Both the position numbers and the translations under genes were made by a program. 64,000 bases of DNA from Mansonella perstans (lineage: Eukaryota; Nematoda; Chromadorea; Rhabditida; Onchocercidae). Shown here one piece after another: positions 1 to 12,713 of this stretch (the first letter of the stretch is position 1; each line of letters starts with the position of its first letter). The notes under the pieces were generated by a model. The model had not been told where the DNA came from. It worked only from the letters and a program-made list of their open reading frames with translations, and made no database searches. The stretch spans positions 1 through 64,000 of the forward strand of contig JBAMDO010000119.1 in the NCBI GenBank assembly GCA_037074765.1, given 5' to 3'.

Positions 1-36
1 GCATTGAATCGATTCTTCGCTACAAGTTATGGTTAA
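1..36 (+). CDS. possible 3' end of an upstream gene
   Basis: The first 36 bases read open from the window edge as 11 codons ending in TAA (reading ALNRFFATSYG). This could be the tail of a + strand gene lying mostly outside the window. The stretch is too short to identify, and an open frame of this size occurs easily by chance. Confidence 0.12.
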   Translation, partial: ALNRFFATSYG

Positions 37-663
37 ATAGTTGCAAATATTTCGGAAATTATTTTTAACATATCAGTTAGAAATTCCGATTGTTAATTTT
101 TTTATGCTGTTGAGAAATGTGACTCATGGACACTTATTTTGATGAGAGGAATGAGATAAGAAGAATTTGTTTGTAAATTGAGATAAGGCCCAGAGAGAGA
201 AGGATATTCGGTGATTGGTGTTTAATATAGTACTGTAGATCTCTGTCTGTTTTTCCTTGGCACAGAATATGCAAATGAAACCATCATTTTGCAATAAACC
301 AATAGTTCATTTGTTTTTGTTCAGGAGATTTCAAAGATCTTGAAATGATGAAATTTTCTTCATAGGAGATGGTAGATTTGTGCTTATCTGGGAATTTTTA
401 ATCACGTTTCCGAGTATTCATCAATTCAGCTCTTTTGTCTCTGATGTTCAGTGCTTGAATTTACAGTGTATTGTTGTAGAAATTTTCAATTCCATTTCAG
501 AAGAAACTGGATTGATGTGAAATGAATTAAGCTTTAAATGAATTAGGAACTACAGTTGGTGAAGATATCAGTTATTATGTAGCATGATGTGTTGCAGATG
601 ATAGCAAATTTAAAAGTTAAATAGTACTTTTCAGATAATAGTTGTAACGAAAGAGCTACAATC
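37..663. other. intergenic stretch upstream of SPCS2
   Basis: AT-rich sequence without a convincing open frame, repeat or RNA gene. It presumably contains the promoter of the following signal peptidase subunit gene, but I cannot point to a specific promoter element. Confidence 0.5.
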
Positions 664-2263
664 ATGCCATCCAAAGTAAGCTGTTTTATTTTCTGTAGAA
701 TTTTTAGATTTATTTGTACGTAAATCCGTCAAAATATGAAAAAAAGTAACTGTTTTTGATTACATTTAAGCCTTTGTTTATTTCTTGTTGATTAAGTCTG
801 TTATGCGTGTTCAAGAAAAACAAATAATAAGTTACTAAATCACAAATCTGAATTAACAGTTGGAGCATCTACTATTGTGATATCCCAATGGTCTAGATAT
901 GGTGTTTACTAAACTTTCTTTCAGAATTCACAGAGCAGTGGGACTTCGAAAACAGTGATGGATAAACCTTGTGATCAACTGCGAGTCAATAAATGGGATG
1001 GGCCAAGCGTAAGAAACACAATTGACGATGCAGTTAGGAAGGTCAAAATTAGTTTAATTTCAGCGGATGTAAGGAAACCGAAAGATTGATCACTTGATAA
1101 TTTTCCAAAATGATTCCAAGTTGATGTTGGACACTGAATAATTCATGCTCATTGTGGAAATAATTTTTCTTTTTGTGATCTTCAAGAAAAAAATTTAGAT
1201 TTTCAATGAGAAATATGACACTTGGACTGAGAGACATACATTAGCAGATGTACGATTAATTATTTCTACCATTGCTGTTGGTTTTGCTGCTGCTGCCCTC
1301 ATTTACGATTATTATGAACCATTTCCAAAATCGAAACCGGTGATTTCTTCAAATTTGATATATATATATATATATATATATTTAAATTTACATATAATTT
1401 TTTATATCGGTTTATTGGTAATAAATAGCATTAAGTTGTTGGTCAGTCTTTTTTTTTGAAGTTTATATTGTCTTCATGATACAAAGTAAATTATTTTATA
1501 GAAATTTTAGGTACTTGCAACATGTGCTATTATATATTTCATATTAATGGGTGTTTTACAACTCTATCAATGGTATATTGAAAAAGGTACCTTCTATCAA
1601 GGCGTGGAAATAGATCCAAGTGGACGGACACCGAAAAGATATTGGAAATGGTCATCAACAATCAAAAAGTCGGTTCTCTTTTTCCAGATAAACTTTTGAT
1701 TTCAAATAGTAAAATTTCTGTGTTTAAAAAAAGTTTTCAGTGTCATCGTCGTTCATTTTGCGATTTTTTTAGGTATGATGATAAATATATCCTGGAGGCT
1801 GAGTATATACAAGAATCTCGTACGGGATACATCAAAGTATGCGATTATTTTCAAAATTGTAAATATGTGATACACTTCATATTAATGTGATTTTATTCTC
1901 TAATAATATTGCTTTAGTTTAGGTACAAATAAGAACAAATTGCCGATACTTCATAAATTTACTCAAAAAAATATAAAATTAGTGCTTTCTAAATCATAAT
2001 ATCCTCCAAAATATGATTAAATTCGTTATTTCGATGTTGCATAAAATATTCATCTATTGATTTATGGGAATGGTTAAAGAGATATGTCGGCAGGAAGTTT
2101 AAATTGTTGCTTCTGATAATTTTTGCTGAAAAAGTGTTATGCAACATTTCAGGTCTTGAAATCTATAGGCGCATTTATTGATGAAGAAGGTGTTATTGTT
2201 CTGTCACTTCTGGAGAAAGAATTAACACATATTATTAGCAGCGTGTTGAGAAAGGAAGGGTGA
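664..2263 (+). CDS. spcs2: signal peptidase complex subunit 2 (SPC25 family)
   Basis: Non-catalytic subunit of the ER signal peptidase complex, which supports cleavage of secretory signal peptides. Six exons: 664-675, 925-1041, 1199-1339, 1511-1668, 1773-1836, 2153-2263; all junctions are GT-AG, the phases agree and the sum is 200 codons plus TGA. Family landmarks are an N-terminal VNKWDGPSVRNTIDDA block, a first membrane span at about residues 63-82 ending in DYYEPFPKSKP, and a second span at about 91-112. A lumenal/cytosolic C-terminal part follows with YDDKYILEAEY. The length is close to the family's usual 180-226 residues. The start is the first ATG, four codons before the first intron. 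Intron 3 carries a (TA)n run. Identity is assigned from recalled conservation with human SPCS2. Confidence 0.93.
1359..1380. repeat. (TA)n microsatellite in SPCS2 intron 3
   Basis: Eleven uninterrupted TA units directly after the donor side of the third SPCS2 intron. Confidence 0.95.
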
Positions 2264-3151
2264 CCAGAGACAATGACTATGGCTTTTTCGCTCAGTTATT
2301 CTGTTGCGTTACAGTTTTGTTATTTTTGCTTCTTGAGAAAAATGACTGCAGTAGACTTGAATCCTTTATATTTGAAAGATTGAAAGAGAGCTACTATTTG
2401 AACAAGTTAGCATCTGGATTTGTCGTTAAAATTCAACAAATTTCTTTTGTTTGCAAAATGTTTATGATTTTTTGGCTTCAGGCGGGAGGAATTTGTGTTG
2501 TTCATGTGGGATATTTTTATTTTTCAATGTATTGACGTAATATTGTTATTACGCAGCTACTCTCAGCTATTGTATTATCGATTTTTCTTTTTCCTAGTTT
2601 CAGTCCACTGAAACGCTTTAATTAATCGAAACTGTTTCTGTTTTTGGTCCGGAGAAATTTGAAAATAAATGTAGGTAAGTTTGGCAGCGAAACTCTATAA
2701 GAGTCTCGCTTGATTACTCATTTTTGTTTGAGAAAAAAAGGATGAAAAATTTTACACTTTTAATTTATTTTGTTTAAGCAAAATAATCCAGATATATTGT
2801 CTTTTATTTAAAGACTACTGATATAATTTTGAAAGGGACTTTTTTTAAGACTGTTTTCTCGCATGTTTTTATTCTAACTTTTGCTGTCCAATTTGATTAT
2901 CATATAGGTAAATTATTTTTGTCGTAATTGTGATTATTTGATGAAGTGATGGTGTGTCAACCGCCATGCGTATACTTTTCATTCCAAAGTGAAAACGTTT
3001 TTTTAAGAAATTAATCTTCCGAGAATTTTTAGTAATAATGATGATGTTAGCTTTCTATGAACATACGGATATTGTTAACGTTTGATATATGTACTTTATG
3101 TAAAATAATATACATATGTATTGTTATTAACGTATAAGGAAAGTGCCGGCG
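2264..3151. other. SPCS2 3' region and TAF6 upstream region
   Basis: Non-coding by inspection, T-rich. It contains the candidate SPCS2 poly(A) signal at 2664 and ends just before the TAF6 start. No promoter motif can be named. Confidence 0.5.
2664..2669 (+). terminator. candidate poly(A) signal of SPCS2
   Basis: AATAAA lies about 400 bases after the SPCS2 stop codon on the coding strand. This hexamer is frequent in AT-rich DNA, so position is the only support. Confidence 0.3.
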
Positions 3152-6100
3152 ATGTGCTCCTTTGTAGGTGAGTTTTTTTTGTAAAATGTTGATTTCTGGC
3201 TGTGCGGTATATCGAGTTCATTCTCTCTAGTACTTACATAGTCTTTTTGCAGCTTATTTATTTCCAGGTTCTTTGAATGTGAAAATTTGCTTTATTCGGA
3301 ATTTGTGGATTGAATTTTAACATTCTAGTAGTTCGTGAAGTATCGTGATAAGCGCAATTAATTTTTTGGATCCCGCTGTTCAGCACTGCAATTGTGGAGA
3401 CGGTGTAATGCCAAATAATGTGCAACGTTTGATTAATGGTGATCATCAGAATGTTGCTAGCACATCCGGTTGGTGTTTATTATTTGCATTGGGCAGTCCG
3501 GTTGATACTTACTGTCTCTCTTGAGTACCGTTGCGATTTTTCATCAATTAATTAATCGTTTGTTAGCAACTGATGAAATTAGTAAGTTCACTGAGTTCAC
3601 TAAAGCTATTCAGTTATTTGATGTACCAATTTTTTCGCCATTAGCTTTATGTGTCTAATAAACAAACATTTTATTGATGCACAGCTGATTAAGCTGTTAG
3701 TCGCCATAGTTTGAAATGTCAATTTTAATCGCGAAATTCAAAGTTGAATTCGGTTAACAGGAAGTATGTTGACAATTTAATAACAAATAGTTTAATGGAG
3801 TCTCTTATATAGCAGGCTTCGTAAAAAAAATTCTTCTGCTAACAAATTTGTGCCTTTATTTGGTGGGAATGGAAATCCTTGTAGATATATTGGTTCAACA
3901 ATAATATTTGATTCTGTGAAGAATTGAATTTCATGACTTTAAATTTCCGCTAAGGTTTTATTTAATTTATTTACATTAATTAGCGTGCTTATTAGGTACG
4001 ACAAATACACACATCAGCAATTCTGGCGCAGCAAATGTGGATGCGGAATATGGCACTTCGTATGTTAAGGTAATTTTTTTTAGTTTTTTACCATTGTATA
4101 CTTTTTTTACAATTTTTCACGATTCAGAGTTTTTGTTATTTTTTTGTAGTTATTCAATACAGTCCTTCGTTTTTTTTTTTCCGAAAACTTAGATTGCATG
4201 GTGATTTATTCTCTCTATAAATTTGAGTATGAAGTTTAAATGTAAATTCTAGGTAGTGGCAGAGTCAGTTGGCATAACAGGGCTTCCCGATATTTGCGCA
4301 TCTCAAATAGCGGTTCAAACGACATATGCGGTGAAGGTAATAGCATGCTATCTTAAAACATGTACATTCGATAACTTCGGATTTTACTTCAAGTCTGAAC
4401 CAGCTCTGATTTTATTTTCAGTGTGCCTTTGTCTCCTTTTTTTATAACTACAGACATTCTTTAGTTAATTTTCATTTTTAGATGGTAATTGAACAAGCAA
4501 AGAAATTTGCTGTGCACGGTCGTCGTAAGCACGTTACAGCTGAGGACATTGATTCAGCGCTTACGATAAGTGGCTATCCGGTATTAATATTGGTTTTGGC
4601 TTCAGAATTTGAAAAGTTATACAATTTTTGATATTAAAAATACATGATTTAAAATCGAATGTATTATTTTAGCCTTTATTCGGTTTCACCGTGAAAGAAA
4701 GATTACCTTTTCGTTTTGCTGGATCAATGGGACGTGATTTGTTTGTGACGGATGATCGCGATATCGAAATTACACCAATAGTTAATGCTCCTGCAGTAAA
4801 ATTGCCTCTTGAAACTAGTATCAAATGTAAGTTTCGAACAGATTTTTTTTTCAAAAATAACAGCTGTTTGTCGATAATTTCAAGTCTTTTGTCTGTTGTT
4901 TTTTAACGAGTTGCAGAAAGACGATGATGGCAAGAAAATTTTTAACATTGTATGTCAGTTGTGGAGGCGTCTCCCTTATCTTTTGTTTTTCCCTTTCAAA
5001 TGTTGAAATTATTTGAACGTTCGAGCGATAGTTTTCAGTGAGCTTTGTGTAACGGATTCGTCATGTCAGCTTTGCAGGATCCAAGTATAATTCTTCATTT
5101 TAGCTCACTGGTTGGTGATTGATGGTGTACAACCAGCTGTGCCGGAGAACCCAGCTCCTATGATACAGAAAGAAGCACCAGCAATAGTTGCTGCGGAAAA
5201 AGCAGCATTTGATACGGGTCTGTCGTTATTATCAAAGGCACATAGGGGTCTGCGACAAACTGAGCAAGTACAAATAAAAACGACTTCTACACATGCACTG
5301 TCTGTGGTCCGTTTTTACTTTACTTACGGATTATGAATTGATATTTTATTCAGTTATTGGTCAAACTTTTCCTATTCGTATTTTCTTTCTTCCACCTAAT
5401 ATGAGTGTTACCTAGCGTGTAAAAAACATTTGTAACAAATATAACATTCTGATATATTGTTAAACACATTTCGTGATTTTTGAAAGTTTTCTGTGTAATC
5501 TCAGAAAGACAATTAGCAGAGGAAAATTAAATTGGCTGAACTTTTTACTACTAGATATGTTTTTAACTAAATTTCTCTCTTTATTTCGTTAGCAAAAAAC
5601 TATTTTGTTAGTACTTTAACAGAGTTTGTGCACTTCTATCATTTGTATAAACCGAGCACTATGCCAATTTATATAGTTCATTTTGCTCTGATCGACTTTC
5701 TTATCAATAAGTATACTTCTCATTTGCATCTGTTAATTTTCTTCAGGAGCAACAGGTATTTTTTAAAGAAATTACCGAGGCTATTATGGGAAGTGATGAT
5801 ACAAGAAGGACGGTACGCTTATTTTATTTTTCTGTACTTTATTCATTTGATATTATGATAAAGATTGAATAAGAAATGCCTAATGATAATGAATCCATGC
5901 TCTATATCACATTTGTGAAATATAAGTCTTCATTTTAATGTCGGATGAGGTATAGAGTTTTGAGATCAGGGCATAGTTCATGCAATAATAATGTTCGGAT
6001 ACAATATTTAGAATCTGTAATTTCACTTTGATTTGCAGGAAGCATTGTACAGCCTCCAAACAGATGCGGGTTTGCAACAGTTGCTACCTAGGTTTTCGGT

Positions 6101-9100
6101 GGCAATTGTTGAAGGGGTTGGTTGCTTATTCGTTTCTTCATTCTACAATTTCTTCAATATTTTTTGATATCTAAAGATCGTGTTGTCACTAATTTGGCTT
6201 TTTATGGTTATGTGCTCAAAAATTTTCCTTAAAAGGTAAAACCTTGATTATTTTAAAATTAAGGTTCGATGCAATATTGTGCAGCACAATCTGGCTATTC
6301 TGATTTATTTAATGAGGATGATCCAGAGTCTGGCAAATAATCCAGCATTGTCATTGGAACGTTGTGTTAGTTACTGATATTTTTGAATCAGTTTGTGATT
6401 TCAAACGAGAATGATCGAACGAATCTGTAGGAGAGATGACCATTGGTGGCTGGCAAAAAAACTTTTCGACGGATTTTCTTCTGTCAAGAGTAATTTGTTT
6501 GTATTTATTAGTTATTTGAATTACCGTCCTGAAGTTTGCAGTTGCATGAGTTGCTGCCTTCTATACTGTCTTGCATATTGAGCCGGCAATTGTGTGCTCG
6601 TCCAGAAACAGACAATCATTGGGCATTACGGGAGTTTTCCAGTCGTTTGTTAGCCAATATGTGCAGGTGGGGCTTTTATACATGTAGAGAAGAAAATTAA
6701 AACGTAGCATTAATCCTCTGGCTATTGAGATATGCGTTAGCTTTTTAATCTTTTTATAATAAATCAAAACTGAGTCCCAAAAATGTTATTGTATAATTAT
6801 TTTATGCAAATGGTTGTCTTACTGAAAAATTTTCAGGTCATACAACATCAGCCATTTACGGTCACGCGTGACTCAAGTGCTAGCCCAAGTTTGGCGTGAC
6901 GAAAATTGTACACTTGCGGCACTGTATGGGTCACTGTACGCTCTGAACGAGCTCGGTGTTGATGTATGCCTTTTTATTACAAAATTTCTATTATAAGTAA
7001 TGTATGAATATATAAAAGTATTGAAGCGAGCAGTATTTTTCAAGAATGACAGTCGTTATACAGGATTTAGCTTAGGTAATTATTTCTGTTGTATTTTATT
7101 AGTCTGAATTTTTGTTTTAATAAGAAAGGCGGTTATCAAGAAATCTCTGAACATTTCAAAATTCGCATAATAGGTAGGCTGGAATTCATATTTTTTATGC
7201 ATTTATTAAATTTGTTGCAGACTGTGCATTCTGTAGTAGTACCTCGAGCAGCTCAACTACACAATGACCTTCGAAGAGTAATGTCGGATAAATCGAACAC
7301 GGTTGATAAATTATCTGCAGAAAAACTTCAAAATTTCGTTGTCGTAAGTTTGCGTAACTATCACGATTTTAATAAAATTTCGATTGATAAAGACTTGAAT
7401 TTTTATTTACCTTATGAATTTCTTCTTCCAATCAAAAAGTATATGTCTTAAAGAAGGTGTTAGTGCATTTCGTAAAGACTCAAAAACCAACTGGACTGAA
7501 AGAAGATGTGGACTACCAGAATATGTTCGGAGGATTTGGTGAAGCTGTACACAAGTATGCAATGCATTTACCATATGCAGTTTATAATCTTTTCCTTGAA
7601 TTTTGAATCTTAAATGTTAGTGATGTTTAGTATTAAAATATGATTAAAATAGTCTGAAGTTACATCATTGAGATGTTGAAATTCTGAAAATCATTTTACA
7701 ATTTATTATAGAGCAATGCAGAAATCATGGCAGATATTTTTTTATAGAGCTGTAACAAGTGAGCATGCATCAGTAGTATCTGTCGGTGCATCAGCAAGTA
7801 ACAACAATATACATTCTACTGTCCTTCACAGATCTGGAACTGACCGAAGGCCGGCAATATCTGCTGTTAGTATATACTTTCATTCGTTAAACTTTTTTGT
7901 GTAGAAAGAGGTAAGGAAAGGGAAGAGCGAAGTTGGTGGCAGTTGAATTTTATACTCATTCTTTTGTAGCAACTGTAAAAGCGTTTTCAGCAGCAGCAGC
8001 GTTTGATGATAGGTACAAAGCAAAGTGTAACTTCTTTGTCCAATTCATCAGTTTATGTGGTCCGTCCACAGAGCTCACCCGTTCCTATTCGGAACTCTGC
8101 CCAACAGTCAAATGTCAACATTATTAGTGGTGGGCGTTTGCAGCAGTCAACTCCAGTACTAAATCGTCCAGCGCAGAAGAGTACATATTATGTTCCCGGT
8201 GGGACGAATTCACCGGTATGTCGTTCTGTTTGGTTTTTTGCTTCATTATTCCTCTGTTTTATTAGTGTACATTCGGGGCTATCTACTTCTCTTCTATCTA
8301 TGATTGTTCATTTAGCGTTAGACTTCGAGTATTAATTAGATTCTTTGTCACTAGAATTTTAGTAGCAAGTGCATTTTTAGACGAACTCTTACGTTGTTCG
8401 ACCGAGTGGATATAAGAAAATGATTGTGACAAGTCAGCGTGGTACTTCGAGCTCTACGAATGATACTTTTAGAAGTTCATGAATAACGTTATACATTTTT
8501 TTTTGTTACCAGATTACCTCTTATGTTGGAGGATTGAAGAAACAAGCCGATCTCAGGTTTTTTCTCTCTTTTTCTTGTTCACTGATAAACTTAGAGTTTA
8601 TCATTTCATCATGACTCTTTAGTTTCCTTTCTCTTTGTTGGTAAATAATATAAATGAGCAACAAAAATGCACTTGTATTATATATGTATCTCCACTTATT
8701 TTTCTTATCTTTTTTGTTTTGTAAGTACGTCAGTCAAGATTGCTTTAAAAAGAAATGCTGTTCACATAAATCGTTTAACCCTTCAATGTTTGGGAAAGAA
8801 AGAGGAAAGAGAATTGAAGCCATTCCTATGATATTAACAACAGTACTTAGGTTCTTAAACTAAAATAAAACTTTTATATTTATGCGATGCTTTTGATTAA
8901 AATGTGATTTGGAAATTTTTTTTTAATATTCATTTTTTTTTTTTTTAAATTTTATTTTGAGCGGATTGATAACATGGTGAAGGCCCTGCTATTTGTGTTT
9001 TTTTGTGTAAGAAAAATGGGTTATAGCGATGAATAGACTATTGACGTCTAAGTATGAGCAATGTGTTGTCTGAGAGGCCTTCATAAACGTTGTAATTAAC

Positions 9101-9903
9101 TATCTTTCAAACATATTATATTTCAGCAAGCGTTTATGATCTTAGATACCCGTATGGTTATTTTGAGCTAAAGAAGTCCTCACTCTAGTCCCTATTGAAT
9201 TAGCCTATTATTTCAGGCGGCACTAAATAAAATCATTATATCTCAAGATCATTTTTCTCATTAGATATGAGGGAAGGAAAAAGAACATTTACAGCTCATT
9301 TTAAGGTGGGAAAAAGTGATGCTTTCAGACATGACATTAACTGAATAAGCATATTTAAAAATAATAAAAAACGATTTAGACCGTTATTTTTAATTTGAAG
9401 TAAAGATATTAGTACTGTCCTTTTCCTTTGAAATTTGAGTTGTATAATAAATATCGAAAAATCTCTGCTGATATGGAGTAGTTATTTGTATAATATTTCC
9501 ATTATTTTCTATTGAATACTGACTTTTACATCGTGTTTGTTTTGTTGTATGTGCTTGTTTTTAATTATATTTTAGATTAAGGTTCAAATGCTCACCTTCG
9601 GTACTATTGTTTTAATATTTCAATGCAATAATAGCATATCCAGGATTTAGTTCAGGTCGAATTTCGTCTCTTTTACAATATTTGATGATGATTTTTTCTT
9701 GCGGACATGTGAACAATCGTTGGTGTTTATCACTTTAGTCTATTTATAATTTTAATGATGGAAGGCAAGAGATGAAGACAGTGCGAGACTCAACTTCTAA
9801 GCTTAATTCGGGCTGAAATGTTTTGTTTAATTAACAGGTTTGTTTCTCTTTTCCTTTCTCTTTCAGTAAAAATCCTGGATGTGTCGTTGGTTACCTCATT
9901 TGA
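3152..9903 (+). CDS. taf6: TFIID subunit TAF6
   Basis: TBP-associated factor 6, a histone-fold and HEAT-repeat subunit of TFIID (nucleus, RNA polymerase II initiation). Exons: 3152-3167, 3996-4069, 4253-4336, 4482-4580, 4673-4826, 5104-5306, 5747-5812, 6039-6116, 6264-6365, 6542-6666, 6837-6963, 7221-7343, 7454-7554, 7748-7865, 7991-8215, 8513-8556, 9867-9903. All phases agree, giving about 591 aa. The H4-like histone fold lies at about residues 26-91 ([25 protein letters not shown]). The conserved HEAT part includes [34 protein letters not shown] and [13 protein letters not shown]. The tail is Ser/Gln-rich. Exon 14 has a second in-frame acceptor 36 bases upstream (7712). The last exon, after a 1.3-kb intron, is the weakest part: acceptors near 9127 would give other very short ends. 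Confidence 0.92.
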
Positions 9904-10167
9904 TAAAGAGGGACGTATATAGGATGCACACACAGTTTTCACTGCCCACAAACTAGAGCAAGCAAAATTTTTCTTGTATCATAAAATAAGCATTCCTTCT
10001 TGAATTCGATATGATTCGGTCTTTCCAGTTAAAAGCAAGATTTTCCTGGAAATACTTCTGTATGCATTTTTTAGAAAAATTTTGATACGGGCGTGAAGAC
10101 TGGATAGAGGAGGATAAAAGTTGAAATTATTTACCTCTGCAGTTTGAGGGAACTTGGAATTGTATAC

Positions 10168-10308
10168 CTGAAATTGTATTGGTGATGGATCAATGTTTTT
10201 ACTGTTACTCATTGTTGATTCTATGCTTTTGCTCAAGGGATGGATGATTTTGTTCATTTGCATGATGTGCCAGGTGTGTTGCTCATTGCGTCCAAAATGA
10301 GTTCTCAT
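10168..10308 (-). CDS. unplaced coding-like exon, unknown protein
   Basis: On the minus strand an open frame starts at an ATG at 10308 and runs to a possible donor at 10168 (reading DPSPIQFQ then GT). Its composition (HTWHIMQMNKIIHPLSKS) is more protein-like than the surrounding AT-rich shadows. No upstream acceptor in the same frame is evident, because a stop directly precedes the ATG. The overlapping + strand frame is also open, so either strand or neither may be real. No family recognised. Confidence 0.18.
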
Positions 10309-11368
10309 TCACGGAAAATATATATTAGTGCTTTGGGGGATAACCCCAAGTTTGAAAACTCTGCCCGGTAATTAAATTAATTTTCACTTTTTGCTTCAAG
10401 CGTTGCTTTTCGATTTTTGCAAAGTTTCGGCAAGTTTTCTGTGATAGAGATTTTTAATCTACAATGCATTAGATTTCTATGATCAAAAGACTGTGTTTCC
10501 TCGAAACCGAATGTAATCAGGTAATTGCCCCTTACCAATTAAAATTTTCAGCACTTTCATGGAAATACTATACTCCTGCTCTTTAAAACTTGTAATTCCA
10601 TTATTTTTATACTTAGTAAATGCTTGCTTTGGAAAAGAGTTGAAATCTGTTGTGTGACACTTCCATCTTTTAGCGCACTATCTTCGTTCCTTTATTTATT
10701 TGTTTACTTGTTTGTTCGTTTGTTTTATATACACAGTGATTATTCTCTCTTCATTCAATGAACGGCAACATACACTATGCTGCTGTTTTGCATTCGTAAA
10801 CATATGGACGTTTTTTGAATGTTTTGGAATGAAGATCTAAAGATTCAAAGTGTCTTTACGACTTATATGGGTATTACCCAAATGTCTTCATAGATTATGG
10901 ACATATACTCGTAGCATGGTAGTTGACCCATAAAGCGTCATAACACTGCTAAGAAAGTGGTTTTTACTGTTGCCTGAGAGTGGATATGATATTATTCTTG
11001 TGTCAAGTGATTGTTATTAGAAGCATAAAGCATAAACTGAACATGATACTTGATTTTAGTAGAAAAGAAGATTTGATTACATCTTGATAATTTCGAGGAA
11101 AGGAAGAAAAACATCCTTTATGAATGAGTACATCACTTTAGCACTCATGTCTGGCACTGTCTGCCCATACATAATGTTGCGGGAGACTGTAAAAGATTGA
11201 AGAGTTGTCCAAGATGAAATATTTTAAACAAAATGCAGTTTCTTGCTGATGACAGATAAATTGTTAAGTTTTCTTGCTAATCCATCTAATGTTAGCCATC
11301 CATTTCCAAGCGTGGTTCCATTCTAATTCTTGCTTATTTTGAAATAAGGAAAGGAAAGTGGCACTGAC

Positions 11369-11462
11369 CTTGAGCCCATAATCTCGAACTGTTTGGAGTT
11401 ATTTTTGGTCCTACAAGCTGATCACTATTGCTCAGTGCGATTCTCATCCATTCCTCAAACAT
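11369..11462 (-). CDS. unplaced coding-like first exon, unknown protein
   Basis: The minus strand reads from an ATG at 11462 as MFEEWMRIALSNSDQLVG and on to RLWAQ, followed by a good donor (CAAG then GTCAGT) at 11369. The residue composition is that of a folded protein rather than a random AT-rich frame. The next exon was not found with certainty; the segment at 10168-10308 is one candidate. No family recognised. Confidence 0.33.
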
Positions 11463-12254
11463 CCAACGGAATATTCACAAAAAATTCGAAATATGTGGAA
11501 AAACGTTTTCTCGCTTTCCACGAAGCTCTAGAAACAAACTAATTAATTATCGGAGGATTAATTCCATCAGCCTTCATTTGCAGGCTCGGTTTGGTGCTAA
11601 TTCGAAATGTGTCATTGATATGTTTCATTTCGACTGCTTCTTTCTTTTATTCAAGAAAATTTGGAAAAACTCGCTTCAGAGTAACTTCTCTACAAATCAG
11701 AAGTTCATGTAAGTATGTGGAACACTTAATTGGAATTGCAAAATTATTTACAAAAATAAATTAGTGAAAATAGATGGTCGATTTTATGGAATCGTCCTGA
11801 ATATTCATTTCCTTTATCATCAGATAGATAGTAATTAAGAGACATTATAGACCTATGAGCGGCATAGTTTGAACGAAACAAAGATAAATTTAAATAAATA
11901 ATATGGTGAAGAAGCAAGTCTGTCTCCATGGATGTATGAAATTCAACAATTTTAACATCACTATTAATCATGAAAAGGATGATAAGTTGGCCGACTTGGG
12001 AAGAGTGGTTTTGCCAGAGATTTAAACAGAAAATGAGAGTTATCAAGACGACGCGTTACATGCAGAACTTTTATGATTACATGAGTAACCGATAGTTTGT
12101 GCCACCAATTGCCATACTTGGTAATTGCAAAACAAACACAGGACCAGCTATTAACCAGCTATTAATTAGCTATAGATCAGTTATTAATACTGATTAGCTA
12201 TGATTAGCTATTTCTTGCTTTCTTAACGAAAATAAAGACAGCATATGGCTCGCT

Positions 12255-12713
12255 GCACTGGGTGAGATCATCAGTTATTGTGGAAGTGTACGGTCAAGAA
12301 GAGAAAACGCAAAAGGTGGCGATAAAATATCGGACAGTATAGCATTTATCGTAGTACAGAATCGCTTTAAGCTTGCAATCAGCAAGAACGATTACGCAGA
12401 GGCAGTTTAGCAGTTTGTCTTCCTGCATTGCATCCAGAATTTCTGGATATACGCAAGCCAACCGTAAAGCACATAATATACACCGTGCTTGCCAGATAAG
12501 TTTATGCGAGCTGTTGAAAACGATGAAGAATGGAGCTTAATTAGTCCCGTGATAATGAAATCATCTCACACTTAAAGGCACGTGACATATGCATGAAAAT
12601 ACGGCAAGCATTGAAACAGGAAAGCCTTATGTTACCTTTACTGAACATGTAAGTAGAAAGAAACCAGGACTCGATATAGATATTAAAATGCCAAATTTAT
12701 GCAGTGAAATAAC
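12255..12713 (+). pseudogene. decayed bacterial ribonucleotide reductase large-subunit fragment
   Basis: Class I ribonucleotide reductase large chain makes deoxyribonucleotides. Here only a central piece remains, spread over at least three frames with stops. Readable blocks in order are ALGEIISYCGSVRSRRE, then LRRGSLAVCLPALHPEFLDI, then KAHNIHRACQI, then DKFMRAVENDEEWSLISP, then IETGKPYVTFTEHV, ending MPNLCSEIT. Order and spacing match the NrdA core (substrate-loop region through the NLCSEI block). The ETGxPY and NLCSEI wording, with S rather than the eukaryotic T in NLCTEI, and the middle segment fit bacterial rather than animal enzymes. The frame breaks show it is not expressed as protein. 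The likeliest source is an alphaproteobacterial endosymbiont such as Wolbachia; that source is inference. Confidence 0.8.

Larger units (their letters stand above)
9904..12254. other. gene-poor stretch after TAF6
   Basis: Mostly non-coding AT-rich sequence. It contains two minus-strand coding-like segments (10168-10308 and 11369-11462) listed separately. Short GCTATTAA-type direct repeats lie just before the bacterial fragment, around 12150-12215. Confidence 0.4.

Noticed and set aside
11744..12046. 100-codon minus-strand frame
   Set aside because: No splice sites of matching phase, AT-driven composition, no recognisable motif.
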